The notes: generated by a model not told the origin, from the sequence alone. 64,000 bases of DNA from Ganoderma boninense (GCA_002900995.3 CM035313.1:930001-994000); one strand, 5' to 3'; positions 1 to 13,147 are shown, numbered from the stretch's first letter. Program-made: numbers and translations.

Positions 1-3000
1 CTCAGCCTGCATAACGCTCATCATCCGCGACTGGATCAGGTCGCGCGCTTTGACCACGGCGCTGGGTGCGCCATCAAAGGGTATGGTATTCGCTGTTCCC
101 CCGACGTACTGTGAGAGCGGCGTCAGCACCCAGCGTCATACGTCGACGGTTCGGCAAGTTCGCGTACTTGGTATGGTTCTCCGGCTAACACAACTGCACG
201 TCAACCCCGATCAATCCCGGAGAGGAGGAGACGACATACTATTCTGGGAGAAGTAGTTCGTGAGCAGCTCGCCTCGGCATTGATGCTATGGGTCCCCGCG
301 CCCGCGTGTCAGCCACGACGTAATTGAGTTCCTTACGGCACGTACGCTTCGGAGCGGCCACCGCCTGAACTGCAGTTCGCCTGACACGGCTTGCTCCTGG
401 TATTCCTGGAATATCTCGTTTGCAAGCCCGTTTATCCTTGGGCTGCCCAGGATCAGGTATATGCGTCCTCTGGGTGAATGTAAGAAGGCAGCACTCCTTG
501 TAGGCAATGAGCGTGATACCAACCGGTTCTGGGGAAGTAAGTAAAAGTGATAGAACCCCGATCCATCTCCCAAACGATAAGACAACATATGAGACGCCAG
601 TATGCCTGTCGCAACACGTTAAGGACAACGACGATCACTCGTACATTAAACGATTGTGGCTTACCCGAGTCGTCGGCTATCTTGTGGTGCATGAAGCCAG
701 GGTTCTGCTGACTCCAAAATTCGTTGGGAGTTCTGCTCTTGCCGACAACTTGCAGCGCGGACTGCGACCGTCCTTCGATTCAGTGGATCAAGGACTGAGA
801 GATTCCATGTTGGACACGCACCCCACAATTCTGACATTCCCAATGCTGCCATTTATATCTGCACCCACTGCATGAGAATCAACTTGAATAACTACCAAAA
901 TGAACTCACCTGCATGACAGTCGTCCGCAATCCTTACAGTGCCATCCCTTCGTGAACCGACGACTGGTGATGACGCCGTTCGTCGTTTCGGCTGCGGGCG
1001 GTTGCGGAGCGATGTCTTCGAGGTCTTCGTGATCGCACCGGTATGCTGAGTTGAGGAAGGTATCGGAGTACGTTAGGTCCTGCGGTGTCGGTCTGCCGTC
1101 CAGGAGCGTCCAGAACGCGGGACATCTCGGTCGAAGACACATCCAGCCTTGCTCGTAGATCATGGGAGACGGCGCGTGGCAAGACGCGCAAGGGCGGTAC
1201 TCTGCGGTAGGGTTGTCCTCTTTGGCACTAGTCGAAGGATAAGAGAAAGGCAAGTCCGGTTGCAAGGCAGAGCCAAACCACTCACGGCGCGGGGATGCTG
1301 GAGGTCTCGAGGCTGGCGGATTCATCCTGCTTGATCCACCACGGTTCCGGCTGCTTGTCGCACCACTCGAAGGCGAACTTGTATCGGACCACGAATCCGA
1401 TGTTGTTGTCCGCCGGTTGACGTTCCGCTGCCGTGATAGTCGGCCGACGGCGACAAGGAGAATAGAACAATGCACTCACCCCATGCATGTGCAATGTGGT
1501 AGAATCCAAGGACGACGTAGGTGCAACCCGGCTTTGAGGAAAGGTCATAAGGGAACAGCGCATAACGGTCGTCGATGAGGAGGGCGACAGGGCGGCCCAT
1601 CTTGTACGTTCGCAGTAAGGCCCGGACGGACTTGTCTCCTTCCTCTTGATCAGAGGCCTTCAGCAGTGTCGCTTGGCCCTTGGCACTGTGCAGACTCTCG
1701 GCTTTCCCGCCTCTGCGTTGTGACCAGTCCGTGGTTACCAAGCCGCTGCTCGATGATAGAGGGGTTGGAAGGGACTCACCCATGGGAGATGATGAGGCGG
1801 CCATTCCGGGCGAATAGGTCCCGGCTTTTCTTCCGACTGAACAAGCCTCTTTCACAAAGATGACAAAAGACCCCACTCACCTGGCGGAGAATGCACTGAG
1901 GAGGTACCCCTTCACGAGGTCGTTGGCATGGTAGACGCCCGATTGGTAGCTTCGGAACCAGTCGAACGACTCGCATACTTCCTGTCTTGACTGGAAATAC
2001 TCGTCACCCACCGGGAGAGAGCGCTGTACAATGACGGACATACCTGTGCCCAGATTGTAGGACGAGCGGTCAAGGGCTTCTTGGGAAGCACAGGCGGAGG
2101 GACTGGTCGAGGAACTCGGGTACCGACGAGGTTTTGAATAACCGGTGGAGGAGACCCGGCCGGAACAGAGGTCAGTAGCAATGGGGGCGGCAAGTCTGGC
2201 AAGGGAGGAGGAGCCGTACTGGGCAGTGTCACCGTCGGACTCGGGAGGCCGGAAGAGCTCGGTAGGCATGCCTCAGGCAGCGTGCCGGGAACTGGGTCAA
2301 CGGGCATGATATCAAGACTGGGAGGCTCCTCGACGCGCTCTACCACGTCAGTCTCGCATACCGAAAGGTTCGCGGCAGGGGCCTGGACCTCACGGCGCGA
2401 CGACACGACCTGGCTGAGAGGAATGTCTTCCTCGTCGTCCGAATCTGGCGGTGCATCTTGCGCCTCGAGGTCGGGCGTCCATTCGTCGGTATTTGTCTCC
2501 GTGTTCTCGAGCCCCGCCTCCGCGTCCTGCGCGGCGCCAGATATAATGCTATCCAGTTCTTCCAGAGTTGCCGGTATGCCCAGTAGAGCTGGGCGTGAGG
2601 CTGGAGCCCCCAGACCGGGAAGGCCCTGTCGGATACCCTGAAGCTTAGGGAGCTTCGCTATCGTCCGCACTGGAGAGACCGGAGGATTCGTCTCTGAGGC
2701 GCTCGGAACGGAAATCATACCTCCATTGAAGGGTGGTATCGGGGAGGCCTCTGATGTGCTTTCGGGCTCCGGAGGCGGAGGGGACGATGAGGACGCGGGT
2801 AGATCGTCAGCGACCTCGGTATATGCGGGCGTGGGCTTCTTCCTGCGGCGCTCCTTGTGTGGTGCCGCGTCGCCTGGTGCTCCAGTAGGATTGGCCTCGG
2901 AATATTTCACTCTTTGACGCTTCGAAGGGCGTATCGACGGGTCGATGCCCGGGATCTTACGCTCTTTCCGCGATGCGCGCCTCTTCTTCCGCCGAGAGGG

Positions 3001-4800
3001 CTCGACTGCAGGTTCCGGCTCGAACACCGTATCGGTTGAGACCTCCAAATTGGCATTGGAGCGAGAAGGGGGAGGAGCAGACACCGACTCCGATGTTGGA
3101 TCCGGTTCTCCATTAGCTTCTGGAGGAGACATGGGGTCATCGCGGTCTTCCGACGGGGCGCGCAGCTTCGTCTTCTTCGCCCGTCGGGTAGGTGGTGCGG
3201 TGGCAGATTGTTGGGGACCGCTGGGGGTGGGGATGACGAGGTCCTCGATATCGTCGACAAGGCCGCGCTTGGCCTTGGAATGGTACTCGAGCTCGCCCTT
3301 TGCTAACTGAGACAGTCTCTCTTGGTTGGATGCGGCACGAGGCTGGCGCTGGCGAGTCGGCTGCTCAGAAGCTTCCCTTCGAGCTTTCTTGTTCTTGCGC
3401 CGGGGTTTCCTGGGTTGAGCCGAGGCTTTCGTCGTCTCTTGGTCTGTAGCCTCGACAGCGGTAGTCCCGCTGATGTCGCTCGGCGTTGTCCGGCTGACTG
3501 CGGTAGGGACCGGGGAAGCCTCCATAGCGTTGTTTTCAGAGGACTGCGATGGCTTGAACGCATAGTCAGCGACAAAATGGGTAGGTGAGAGGCGGAGACA
3601 AGGGCACTTACCTCCTCATGTGCAAGGCTAGTGGGTGGTTCTCCATCGTGGGGGTGAGAATGGCCGTCCACGAATGCAGCGGCGTCGATGTCTTCACGAA
3701 AGACAACAACGCCCTTGTCCTCCTCAGGAACGTCCATGGCGGCATATGACTCGCATATAGCCAAGGTTGGAGACGAACCGAGGTTTTCTTCGACGGTGGG
3801 GACCATCTCAGCTGCCTGCTCACTATCCCCGCTCTGGGAGGCCACTTTATTGCCTCCGGTGCCGTCCACGACGTCGACCGCAGCGCGATGGAGGCCATCT
3901 GCAGCATCCTTCGATTTCCCAGTGGCACCCCCACCGCGTCCCCTCCTCGGCGCTCTCGTCCCGCGTGAACCACCAGAACGCCACGGCTCGGACGCTTGAC
4001 TGTCGGAGACGTTGTTAACATATTGTGGTTGCGACGTGCCACCAGCCTGATGAATTGGCCGCGGTCCTTTCCGAGGAAGCTCAGCCTGGTAGCCACAGTT
4101 CCGTTTCTTGCGCTCGCGGTTCAGCAGCTTAAGAGCGCCCTCTTCATCGTCATTGAATAACGCCCAGTAGAACTGGACAAAGACCTCGACGGACGCTGGC
4201 AGCTCCTTGGGGTTGGGACGACGGGTATTGGACGCCTTGGACGCCTTGCCCTCAAGCTCTGTTGCGAATGCTAACTTGCACCACTGGACCGCCGCCGGCC
4301 GTTGCTACGCATAATGGAAGAGTCGTCGAATGTCGAGGATAGTAGCCGCCAACATTGTGTCATTAATATTCCAGCGACACGAGAAGGGATTGACTCACGC
4401 TCGTATCGTCCAGAATTTCCTTGGCAAGAGGCGCGAACCAGTTGTCGCCTCGACGGCTCTCTGCGAACCTGCGTACTTGGAATTGGGTCAGGAAAGGCTC
4501 TTGTTCAAGAGGGCTTCTGTCCCAAATGGCCTCCTGCGGCTTCATTCTGGTCGCCTGCGCCTCCAGCGGGGAGGGCGACTCGACGTGCGTAGAGAGATGT
4601 AGAAGAGGAACGGTGTCCAGAAATTCGTGCCCACTGGAGACAGATGGCTTCACTGGCCAGGGACAACCTCGGGCCCGGACGACCCTGAGTTCCCGTTCCA
4701 ACAAGCATCTTACCAAAACCGTGTGCGCAGGAAGACTCCAATCAAACTCTCCCGTCCGCGGACCTGTTCCAGCTTCCGCTCCCCCGGCGTCCCGCGTCTT
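1..4800 (-). CDS. Large Cys-rich AlkB-like 2OG-Fe(II) dioxygenase, 3' end off the left edge
   Basis: About 13 exons join in phase; those I fixed are 3612-4304, 2044-3543, 1881-1981, 1780-1824, 1712-1480, 1286-1427, 910-1227 and 858 downward. The first part (to about 2050) is long, charged and Pro/Ser-rich, probably disordered. It is followed by blocks I recognise from an Agaricomycete dioxygenase family: SGVYHANDLVKGYLLS, RPVALLIDDRYALFPYD, then two Cys clusters (CASC/CLRPRC near 1150 and CKDCGRLSCR plus WECQNCG near 840-920, probably zinc-binding), then EFWSQQNPGF and LLTNYFSQN with YQYVGGT, the start of the AlkB-like (2OG-FeII_Oxy_2) fold. The HxD...H catalytic residues would lie beyond position 1. 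Members are expected to be iron/2-oxoglutarate oxygenases, but the substrate here is unknown. The 5' end is unresolved: the frame is open to about 4800 without a clear ATG and a short upstream exon is likely. The gene lies downstream of, and on the same strand as, the ATP synthase gene. Confidence 0.75.
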
Positions 4801-4942
4801 TCACGACGAGAATCAAGACTTCCTCTTCTACAGCAACCACCCGCCCACGCACAGCGTGCGAGCTCGTTCGTGGTCTCGGTGGATAGCAGTTAAGTAATCT
4901 AGGCTACGTGCGAGACAACACATCGAAACGCGAACTGCCCTT

Positions 4943-5742
4943 CTACTTCGCCAACGCATGCTGGAGCGCCTCATACACGTCCGCCTCAATCCGCGCCTCC
5001 ACCTTGTCCTCCTCCGAGCCGTTACCCGACGCGACCCGCAGTGCCTCCTGGAGGTTCGCACGAATCGCCTTCATGAAACAAAGACGGAATGGGTAAGTGG
5101 TCCAATCCGGCCGAAGAGCAGGCGCATGGCCAAAGGATGTAACAGTGCGCACCTCCGCGGAGAAAGCATCAAGAGGGGCGGCCTCAACAGCGTTAATCGT
5201 GAGCTTGTTGTTGGGGTGCACGGTCGCGAAGCCGCCAGAGACTAGATTGACGGCGCGAAAGGCGGAGGGGGGTGGCATTCGAGGACAACATCGAGTGAAG
5301 GGCCGGCAGGCAGAAGGTTAGGAAGCGCGATGTTAGGAAAGCAGTAGCGGGATGAGAGTATCATGAAGAGCACGCACCGAACCACTTTTTCGAACCGTTA
5401 CTAGCTTCGATGACCTCGACGACGCCAGGGCGGAGAGGCTCGATGGTCGGTGCATGGTTGGCGAGGATACCCATGTCACCGGTCGCCGCGGCAAGGTTCA
5501 CTTGCACAACATCCGTCGACGTGAAGATGGACTGCAAGAGCAAGTTGAAGGACCAGACGCGGTAAGGACCCGGTCGGACTGGGAGAGGACGAAGGGGCAG
5601 GTGTTGCTGGCAAACGTACCTGGTGAGGGAGAACGAGGGACAAGTTGATCTTGTCTGCGGCCTCGGCGTATCCTCGCCTGCCGAGAGCAAAGTTCCTAGG
5701 TGCTCTCCGAGCAGCAGAAGTGACGAGGCGGAGCGCAGACAT
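4943..5742 (-). CDS. ATP16: Mitochondrial F1-ATP synthase delta subunit
   Basis: Four exons (5620-5742, 5378-5531, 5153-5241, 4943-5068) give 163 aa, the usual length for fungal Atp16. The ATG at 5742 starts a basic, hydroxylated N-terminus (MSALRLVTSAARRAPR) that fits a mitochondrial presequence. The beta-sandwich domain follows, with VQVNLAAATGDMGILANHAP and the proline-rich IEPLRPGVVEVI, both hallmarks of the epsilon/delta family, and then the C-terminal helical hairpin (AIRANLQEAL ... VYEALQHALAK). The product is part of the central rotor stalk of the F1 sector and acts at the inner mitochondrial membrane. Introns are 84-136 nt with consensus GT/AG ends. Nothing is missing or odd. It is the best housekeeping anchor of the left side. 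Confidence 0.95.
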
Positions 5743-5986
5743 AGTTTTGTGGCAGACCAGGTTGTGCGCGACAGCGAGCTCGTCCTCCGCCTTTGCAGCC
5801 CCGGGTAACGCCGGGTGCTCTCCTCACGTGTATGCTCCCACGCTTCGGAACGACCTCCCCGAGAGCTTACCGAGAGCCCGCGTTCCGAAACTTGTACTTC
5901 CTCTTCATCCAATCCATACACACAAGTATGTACTCGCAGAGGGTTGGGTATGTGACTACTCAATATGCGAGCTCAAGCTACCAATG

Positions 5987-8900
5987 TCATCGACCTCGTA
6001 CTGGGCTCGGAGTGGGGCTCGGAAGGGGTCGACGATGAATGGATCCAAAGGGCTGAATCATTGGCCCCGGGAACGTTGGAGGAGGAGCACCAGGTACGTT
6101 CTCTGCTGGACCTCCTGCCTCGTTCCCCTGATGAACAGTATAACGTGAGCCAAAGGTCCGATTCACGCCCGTGGCCATCCTCACCTTCCCCGTCTGCTTT
6201 TGTTTCGCGTAGAACGCGAATAGGTCAGCGATTTGCTGCTCGAGACCCTGCCTTTCCCTCTGCAAACGAGTGACTTCTTGCGTCATAAGTAAGACCTCCC
6301 GAGTGAGTTCCTTCTTGAATTCCTCTACGTGTACTGATATGCCGTTCGAGTCAGCGTTTGTTTCTGTGAGAAAACGGGGATGCGTACTCTGCACGTTGAT
6401 CGCCGTCGCTTCCTTCATGGCCTCTACGAAACGGAGCCGTTCCCCACGAATGTCGTTCGAGAGCTCTGGGGCGATCCATTCTGTCAGCACGGCACAGGAT
6501 CGAGGCCGCTGCAATCACAAACCTGTGGCCAACGCCTTCAACATCCGTTCTTGGTCCTGTCGCTGCCTGTCGATCATTCCGATGACGGACTCGGTCGCTA
6601 TACGCGCCGTCAGTGACGATCCCCGACATCCCAGGCGCGGTACGTACTGAGCAAGTGGCGCGCCTCGGCGTTCTTACGCAGATCTTCTTGTACGGCCGCC
6701 ATTAAACCATTCACTGAGGCATGCAGATCGGCGGCGTTCTGCTCACGCTCCTTGTTCTGAACCAGCAGTCGTCTGACGTCGAAGAGTAAGCCTCCCTGTA
6801 TAGGAGGAGGCGGATCATCTCCCTCGGGGACGTCCAGCTGGTCTTGCGGCTCATGGATAGGGCCCAAATCTCGACAGAGCTGCTGGATGCCCGCGGCTAC
6901 GCCCTCTATTTGAGAGGTCCCGTGCTTGACGAAAGCCTCTAGCCACTACTGGGGTGTCAGCCTGGAACGATTACATCTAGTGTTAGCACACATACCGTGT
7001 TCAGCTCGTTGAGGTAGCGGACGGTATCTGTCTGCTGCTCCATCTGGGCCGTGCGCTGTTCTCGTGCCTCGCTCAGCAGAGCCACCGTTTCCGCGAGTTG
7101 TGCAGCCGTGGGTGCATCAAAGGTATCCGAACCCTGGTTTTCGCTACTTCGTCTCTGTTGAAGCTGAAGCAACTTGTCCAGCTTCTCCTGCACCTCAGTA
7201 AACACCGAAGGGTTCGCTCCATTCTCCAGTGGTTTCTGCGCCCCTCTCAGGCCGTCGATGAGCGTGTGAAGTGCCGACAGATGGTCCTTCAACTCCACTT
7301 GCACCTCTTCTAGCTTCGCCATCACCGCCACAGCATCCTTCGGGTTCGCATCCAACTGCACCTTCGGCAGACGGCGCAGCTCCTCCAGGACCCCATCCAT
7401 TCTGGTGCGTATGCCAACGATATTAGTCGCGTCTGTCGTTGACCGCTTCTGCAGGACCTCAATACCTCGCCGGATGTCGTCTAGCACTCGCACAGGTGCG
7501 TCGGTGTTTTCTGACCTTGTATCTCGAGCGGTGCTCTCTTCCGGGGGGGCTCCAGCTCCAGCTCGACCCGCCGGACGACGCGGAACTGCTAGGAACTCAC
7601 GCACCGGCGCGATTGTCGTCCCCGGTTCTGGTTTCGGTTTCGTCTTCTGCGAGTTGTCTTGCCTGCCATCGTCGATGGAGTACTGCGATGCGGGCGAGAA
7701 CGGCCCTCCATCCCTGCCCATCTCCCTGCTCCCTGCATCCTCGAGTCGCGTCCGTGCCCGCGGCTGTGGGTGTGGCGGTGGCGACCCCATGCGAGCCGCA
7801 ATCGCGCGGAACCCGCTCGTCCCGTCGACAGCACTGTCCGGCCCCAAGTACGCGTTGAAGATCGAAGCGGCGAAGTTCGACCCCGTGCTCGCGTGCCGTC
7901 CCATGTCAGTCTGCGTCGTGAGGAACTCGCTCTTGACGACGCGGCGCGGGATCGGGCACAGGGGCGTGGACGGGCGGGGATTCTCGAGCTGCGCGAGGCG
8001 CTGCCTGACCATGGAGCGCTGGTCGAGGTTGCGGATCGACGCGCTTTGGGTGCGCTGGGGGCTCTCTGCGGGGTTCGGAGAGGGGAAGAGCAGCTTGCGC
8101 GCGCTCATGGGCGTGGGTGGTGTCGGGAGCGCGGAGAGCGGCGATGAGGGGATGGATAGGCTGCGGAGGTCGAGGCGGGGGAGCGTGGGTGGTTTGGCGG
8201 TCCGTGTGGGGAGAGCAGGGAGCTCGCGGTTGACTATGGGAGGGCCCTGGGGCTCTCGAGCTGGAGGCGAAAGTTTTGCGGATGCGGCGCTTGAGGCCAC
8301 TGGAATGGCTTTCAAAGTGATCTTTGGAGAAGGCGTCTCGTCCAATGGTGAGATGTATGCAATTTCGGTCCTCAAAGGCGAGCGTGGCTTGTTTTCCTGT
8401 GCTAGCAGGACGGCATCCCTACGCAGGTGCCGATGTCAGCCGTCATTCCAAGTCAAGTGCGTGGACGCAACAACTTACCATATCGCACTGACCCATGTTG
8501 CCCTCTCCGTCAGCGAGTGCGCTGCAAACCTCTCTCCCGCGCGACCCTCGAATATGATCTCGAACACCTTCCACGTCTGGCCTGTGGGTAGCAGCGCTCT
8601 GTCGACCGGGTCGAGATCAGAAGGAGTGAGCGAGCGCACGTCCGTGCACGCCGTGAACGGCACCAGTCTCGGCGACGGGTTCCCCTGGGGCGTGTCCCAC
8701 GTCACAAGTATATGCGTCGAATGCAGCTGCGCGGTGCAGGCCATCCATATCGGAGGGAGATCCGACCCCGGGATACGAGACAAGTACAGGAGCGAGCCCG
8801 CCTTGCCTGTATGCGCCTCGACGGGCGAGATACAGACGACCTTCTCGCTTCCCCCCAGTCCCGACTGGGGTATCTGCAGAGTCAAGCCCTCCGGCCTCCG

Positions 8901-9500
8901 TGGCCCGGCGTCGTCACGGTCGATTTTTGCAGGGCTCGGCGCTGGCGCGCGAGCAGGGCGTGGCGGGGGCAGGTCCTTGAGCGTCGGCTTGCTCCGCTTG
9001 AAGACAGACAGAAGGTTGCGGAACGACTCGCGGATCGGCAGGAGGCCCTTGTCCTTCTTCTCCCCCGTCGCCGCGCTCCTGCGCACGCTCGAGCCTCGTT
9101 TCTCCAGTGGCGGAAAACCGTAGCCTAGCGAGCTGCGGGAGCTCGCGGCCTCCTCCAACGCCTCGAAACGGCCGATGAGCGCCTTCGTCGTCCCGCGACG
9201 GGAGAGCAGACCTGGTCCGTGGCTGTCTTTGCTCGGCACGGCGGGAAAGTACGATCCCCGGTCGTTCTCTCTTGTTTCGCCCATGTTGCGATGCGGGCGT
9301 GCCCCGGAGCGAGACGACGTCGCGCTGGAGCCGGAGTGGATGTGGAATCCGTCGGCGGTGTCGGTCGAGAGTTGCGACCGCGAGGTCCCCCGCCTCTCGC
9401 GCCGTCGCATCTCATCGTATGGTGTGTGGATTGAGGACGACTCGTCTGTCGCCGTGCTCGTTGTTCTGCGGGAGGTGGACTGTGAGTATATCGAAGACAT
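5987..9500 (-). CDS. PH-domain and coiled-coil protein, conserved basidiomycete type
   Basis: Seven exons join cleanly (8479-9500, 6996-8418, 6648-6945, 6523-6597, 6388-6480, 6185-6324, 5987-6127) for about 1063 aa. The N-terminal 200 residues are Ser/Thr/Arg-rich and disordered. Roughly residues 210-350 read as a pleckstrin-homology-like domain, ending in the typical helix where the first intron falls (GERFAAHSLTERATWVSAIW, then DAVLLAQENK). A long Pro/Ser-rich linker follows, then extended coiled-coil (LNELNTWLEAFVK..., RRLLVQNKEREQNAADLHAS, EEFKKELTREVLLMTQEVT) and a short basic Pro-rich tail. The make-up suggests a membrane- or cortex-associated scaffold; I do not know a function. The upstream ATG at 9500 is the first in frame. 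The intron removed at 6325-6387 could instead be coding, since both readings stay open. Confidence 0.8.
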
Positions 9501-10138
9501 GTCTGTTGCTGACTTCGAGAATTACGCACGACTGTTGTAGAGCCTCACGCGCACGGTTGAGGCTGACCGCTTTGTCAGGTCCGTTCGGAATGGTAAGAGG
9601 TGCGTGCATGCGATGGTGCGTCTTAAGTCTTGTAAGGAAATATTCGGGTGTAATGCAATACATGGTTGGCTGAAGACGCCCTAGGCTCACGCTGAACAAA
9701 CTGAGGTAACAGGATCATGACTGGCGGGTGGTCGTATACGTAGAGGCCAATTGTGGTTTATGGCGACTTCGAGAAAGAGCCCGTGGGCGCGGGTGTGTAT
9801 ATTGCGCCATATGGCGTGTAAACAAGAGCCTACTAACTCCAGAGAAATATATACGTACAACTTCTAACTCAAGTGTCTTGAATGGTCGCGGTGCGCTGGG
9901 TCTTTAAAGTCATGCAACTTACCATTTCGTACTTTCATTTTCGACAGCAAATCCCCACCGTTAAGACACCCCCACTTTCCATCGCGTTACTATGTCCGAC
10001 AACATACCCGGAGGTACGTAAACTACGACAACGATTCCGATACATCGTCCAGTTCTAGCTATACAAAATGGTCCGCAAGAAAAGAGTGGGAGAGGTAGAA
10101 TACAGAAGTTGGTAAACGTCAAACGAGAGCAATGAACC
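9501..10138. other. Intergenic: PH-gene promoter and F-box/WD40 3' flank
   Basis: Both neighbours are on the minus strand, so this interval holds the promoter of the PH-domain gene and the 3' flank of the next gene. AT-rich, TATA-like stretches occur near 9798 and 9848. I see no further gene. Confidence 0.6.
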
Positions 10139-12417
10139 CTACTCATCTACCGGAACGATATTACGCATGCTCCGGTGGACTATCGTCCCTCTCCTTTCTC
10201 CCGACCACAATGCTGTTCCATCCGAAGAGAAAAACAGGTGTGTCACGCACTCTTCGTGCTCAGAGAACGATGCTACACAGGATCCATCGCTAGTTCTCCA
10301 CAATCGCACCGTCCCGTCCCACGATCCCGACGCGACATATTTCCCACACGGCGAGAAGCAGGCCTTCGAAACTATGTTCGTGTGGCCCTCGAGGCGGAGC
10401 AGCTCGCCTCCCGTGCACGCGTCCCAGATCCTCACGGTCCTGTCGCTCGACGCAGTCACCAGCAGCCTCCCCGAAGGCGAGAACGAGACGTCTTGCACCT
10501 CGCCTGCGCGTCTCAGCACAGCGCGTCTAGTGCCCGTCTCGACGGCCCAGACTTCGACGCCGTCCCACCGGGACACGGTCGCAAGGTGCAGGCTGCCAGG
10601 GTCGAAGGCCGCGGCGATGTCCAGTCTGTGGACCCTCAAAGTCGGCTCCGGTTGGACGAACTGGCGTAGCGAGCCCGAGGCGACGTCCCATAGGCAGAAG
10701 CCGGAGGGGAAGAACCAGGAGGCGAGCCAGCGTCCGTCTGGGGAGAACGACAGGTATCGGGCTTCGAAATGCGAGGGGCCCTTTTTGAGAACGTGGCGCT
10801 TGTCGAATGTATGCGCGTCCCAGACCACGACCCTTCCATCGAAGGATCCGGACGCGATCGCGGCGCCGTCGGGGGACCACGCGCAGCTAGAAATGGACGC
10901 AGTATGTCCTTCGAGCATGGCCACCTTCCACTGGCATCGGGCGTGTTCGTGTTCACGGAGGTCCCAGATCACTAGTCTTGCATTTTGGCCGCCAGACACG
11001 AGGTACTGGCCATCTGGGGAGAATGCGAGAGACACGACTGAGTGGTAGTCGTGGGGAACCCATTGGTAGACCATGTTTCCGTCCGTCGTGTCCCAGAGGA
11101 TGATTGTGAAGTCGTCCGACCCGCTGGCCACCCACTTACCTGTCGGGGAGATAGCGAGGGCACGCAACGCGCCATCGTGACCGTAGGCTATGGGCGAATC
11201 TATGATTAGATCTCTGCTCAGTACTTGTACGTCCACAGGAAGAGCGCGCCAGTGATACTTGCCTGTTTCCGACGTCGACCGCAGCGCGACCAGGCCGCGT
11301 TGGGACAAGGTGGGAAAACGTCTTTCCATCTCTCGCATCCAGAACGAAGTCCTGCCAGCGGGTACGGGAATCTTCGTGACCCAAGTGAGCTTGGGCTGAG
11401 AGAATTTGAGGAGAGCGTGTTCCAGCTTGTGGCATACATCATTGGGGTGCGTGTCAGAGAGCGGTAGTTCCCTGGCTATGTCTACCGGCCCCAGGATCAG
11501 TGCGACTTTCTGCAGTTTAGGCCCATACGCCCTTTCCAAGACGTCGATAGCCCAAGGAAGAAATTTCAAGCGTTCCTGAGGGACCTGGAGCACGAGAGAC
11601 TGCAGCCGGGACCAGTCAGAGACCTGTGCCAGAAACCGCCAGGAATCATTTGAGAGTCCGCCTAAGAATACATAAGTATGGTGGCAATACTGGTTGTTGG
11701 ACAGGCATCCGAGACAATTCCAAGGTGACGCGACTTACCTGAAGTTAGCTTGAGCTCCAGGCTTTCCAAGGTGGGAGCCAGATCCGAACCGAACAACAAT
11801 CCTTCCACTGGCATGGATGGATCATGGCTCTCCCAACGTATTGGAGATGAGGGATCAATCTAGCGTAACCACGGGTCAGCGTTCACACTTTGTAGTATTT
11901 GAGTACTCGAATGCACTCACGGCCAGTGACCTGAGCTTCAGTCTCTGAGTTAGACGCCGTTGAAGCACATCCAGATATGGGAGTTGTTTTTCTGGCGTAG
12001 TGATTCTGATGTCCGTGCAGGTGAGGTGCACGAGGTTTGTAAATGCCAGGAGCACCCGCGCAAGGGGTAGATACGTCGAGAAGCAAATGTTGGAAAGGTG
12101 TAGAGTCTGTACGTGGGTCGCATAGTGACGGAAACACGTGAGGTTTGACTGGTGCAGGGCGATGATAGTTTCTCTCGACGTGAATCGGAGCTCACAAAGA
12201 TTCGGGAGGATGCGAAGGAAGGGGACGGGCGCAAAGTCCGTTGGATCTACCACTGCCGACCGGACGAGTGCATTGAGGTGAGGCTTGGCGTGGAGGAAGG
12301 CGCAAAAGTCGAAGATCCGGGCTCTGCTTTGGCGACAGGTGCGGGACAAGCTGCATAGCGTGCTAGCATGATCGCCAGAATGACCGATGATCCCCAAGGC
12401 AGTCGGGGAGAGTCCAT
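10139..12417 (-). CDS. F-box/LRR-like plus WD40 protein, F-box frameshifted
   Basis: Exons 11921-12417, 11739-11859 and 10139-11661. The last exon encodes about eight WD40 repeats, for example GHTASISSCAWSPDG...VVVWD and FSPCGKYVASGSWDGTVRLW. The first exon encodes a helical, F-box/LRR-like region (FDFCAFLHAKPHLNALVRS). Such proteins usually act as SCF ubiquitin-ligase substrate receptors. A paralogue with the same layout lies at 58871-61174. Relative to it, the F-box start here (ATG at 12417, MDSPRLPW) lacks 13 nt directly after that motif, which breaks the frame, and 48 nt are missing in frame further on. The frame that carries the rest has no ATG upstream. A GC-AG intron at about 11267-11200 is possible where the paralogue has an intron. 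The WD40 part is undamaged, so a shortened protein may still be made. Confidence 0.7.
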
Positions 12418-13147
12418 AGCGAGGCAAGGAAGAGGTTGGAGTCAAGGATCGAAGGGGGACAGCGGTCCAAATATATCGTTATGGAGGGAAAACCTCTGGA
12501 AGCGTTGGAGATATGGCTATGCTTCTGCTCCCACTGTTCAGTGACAGCGTTTACCACACACAACAGACATGAGAAGACCCGTCTGTACTCGCCGTGCATC
12601 ATGATTGAAGCCGCATGGTAGTGAATGGGGCCAGCGATACGCCCAAATATCTTCAAGCCTGGCAGGCGCGTCCATCTGCACGGCGCATTCAAATTAAGCC
12701 ACGCAACGAGCAAGCAATGGCCATCTGCATCAAATATGGATTACGTGAACGAGCATCGGTAATAGAATAAAGTAATAGGAGTATACAGTACCAGTACGAT
12801 TTCATGAATGGGTCAAGCGTCATGTTTTAGAGTCCAGAACGCGCAACGTCCACGGACGGGTTATCGGAGGGGGAATATAGTACTGCGAGGGTGCGGAAGC
12901 GAAGCGTAAGCATGGTACAATACGGTAAAAGGGACAGTGGTCATCTAACATGGGCGGTTCCGTGAACAGGAAATGGAAGCAGAAGTAGAGGGGCGATGAA
13001 ACAAGGAACAAAGAAGACCGTTCGTCAGCAGACGACGTCAATGCAACATTCAGACGACCAGTGCGCCTGTGCACCACAGCGAACGGCGGCTCTCCCGGAG
13101 CATTCACGTGGGTATGAAGCGAAGCAGCCACAGCCCCCGAGGCCGTC
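12418..13147. other. Gene-poor spacer
   Basis: It lies between the damaged F-box/WD40 start and the 3' end of the next minus-strand gene. Short frames here have no recognisable motifs and no coherent exon structure. Confidence 0.5.

Noticed and set aside
7405..9123. 572-aa plus-strand open frame
   Set aside because: It is exactly antisense to the PH-domain gene, whose exons join with splice sites and coherent domains. The long antisense frame follows from its GC-rich codons.
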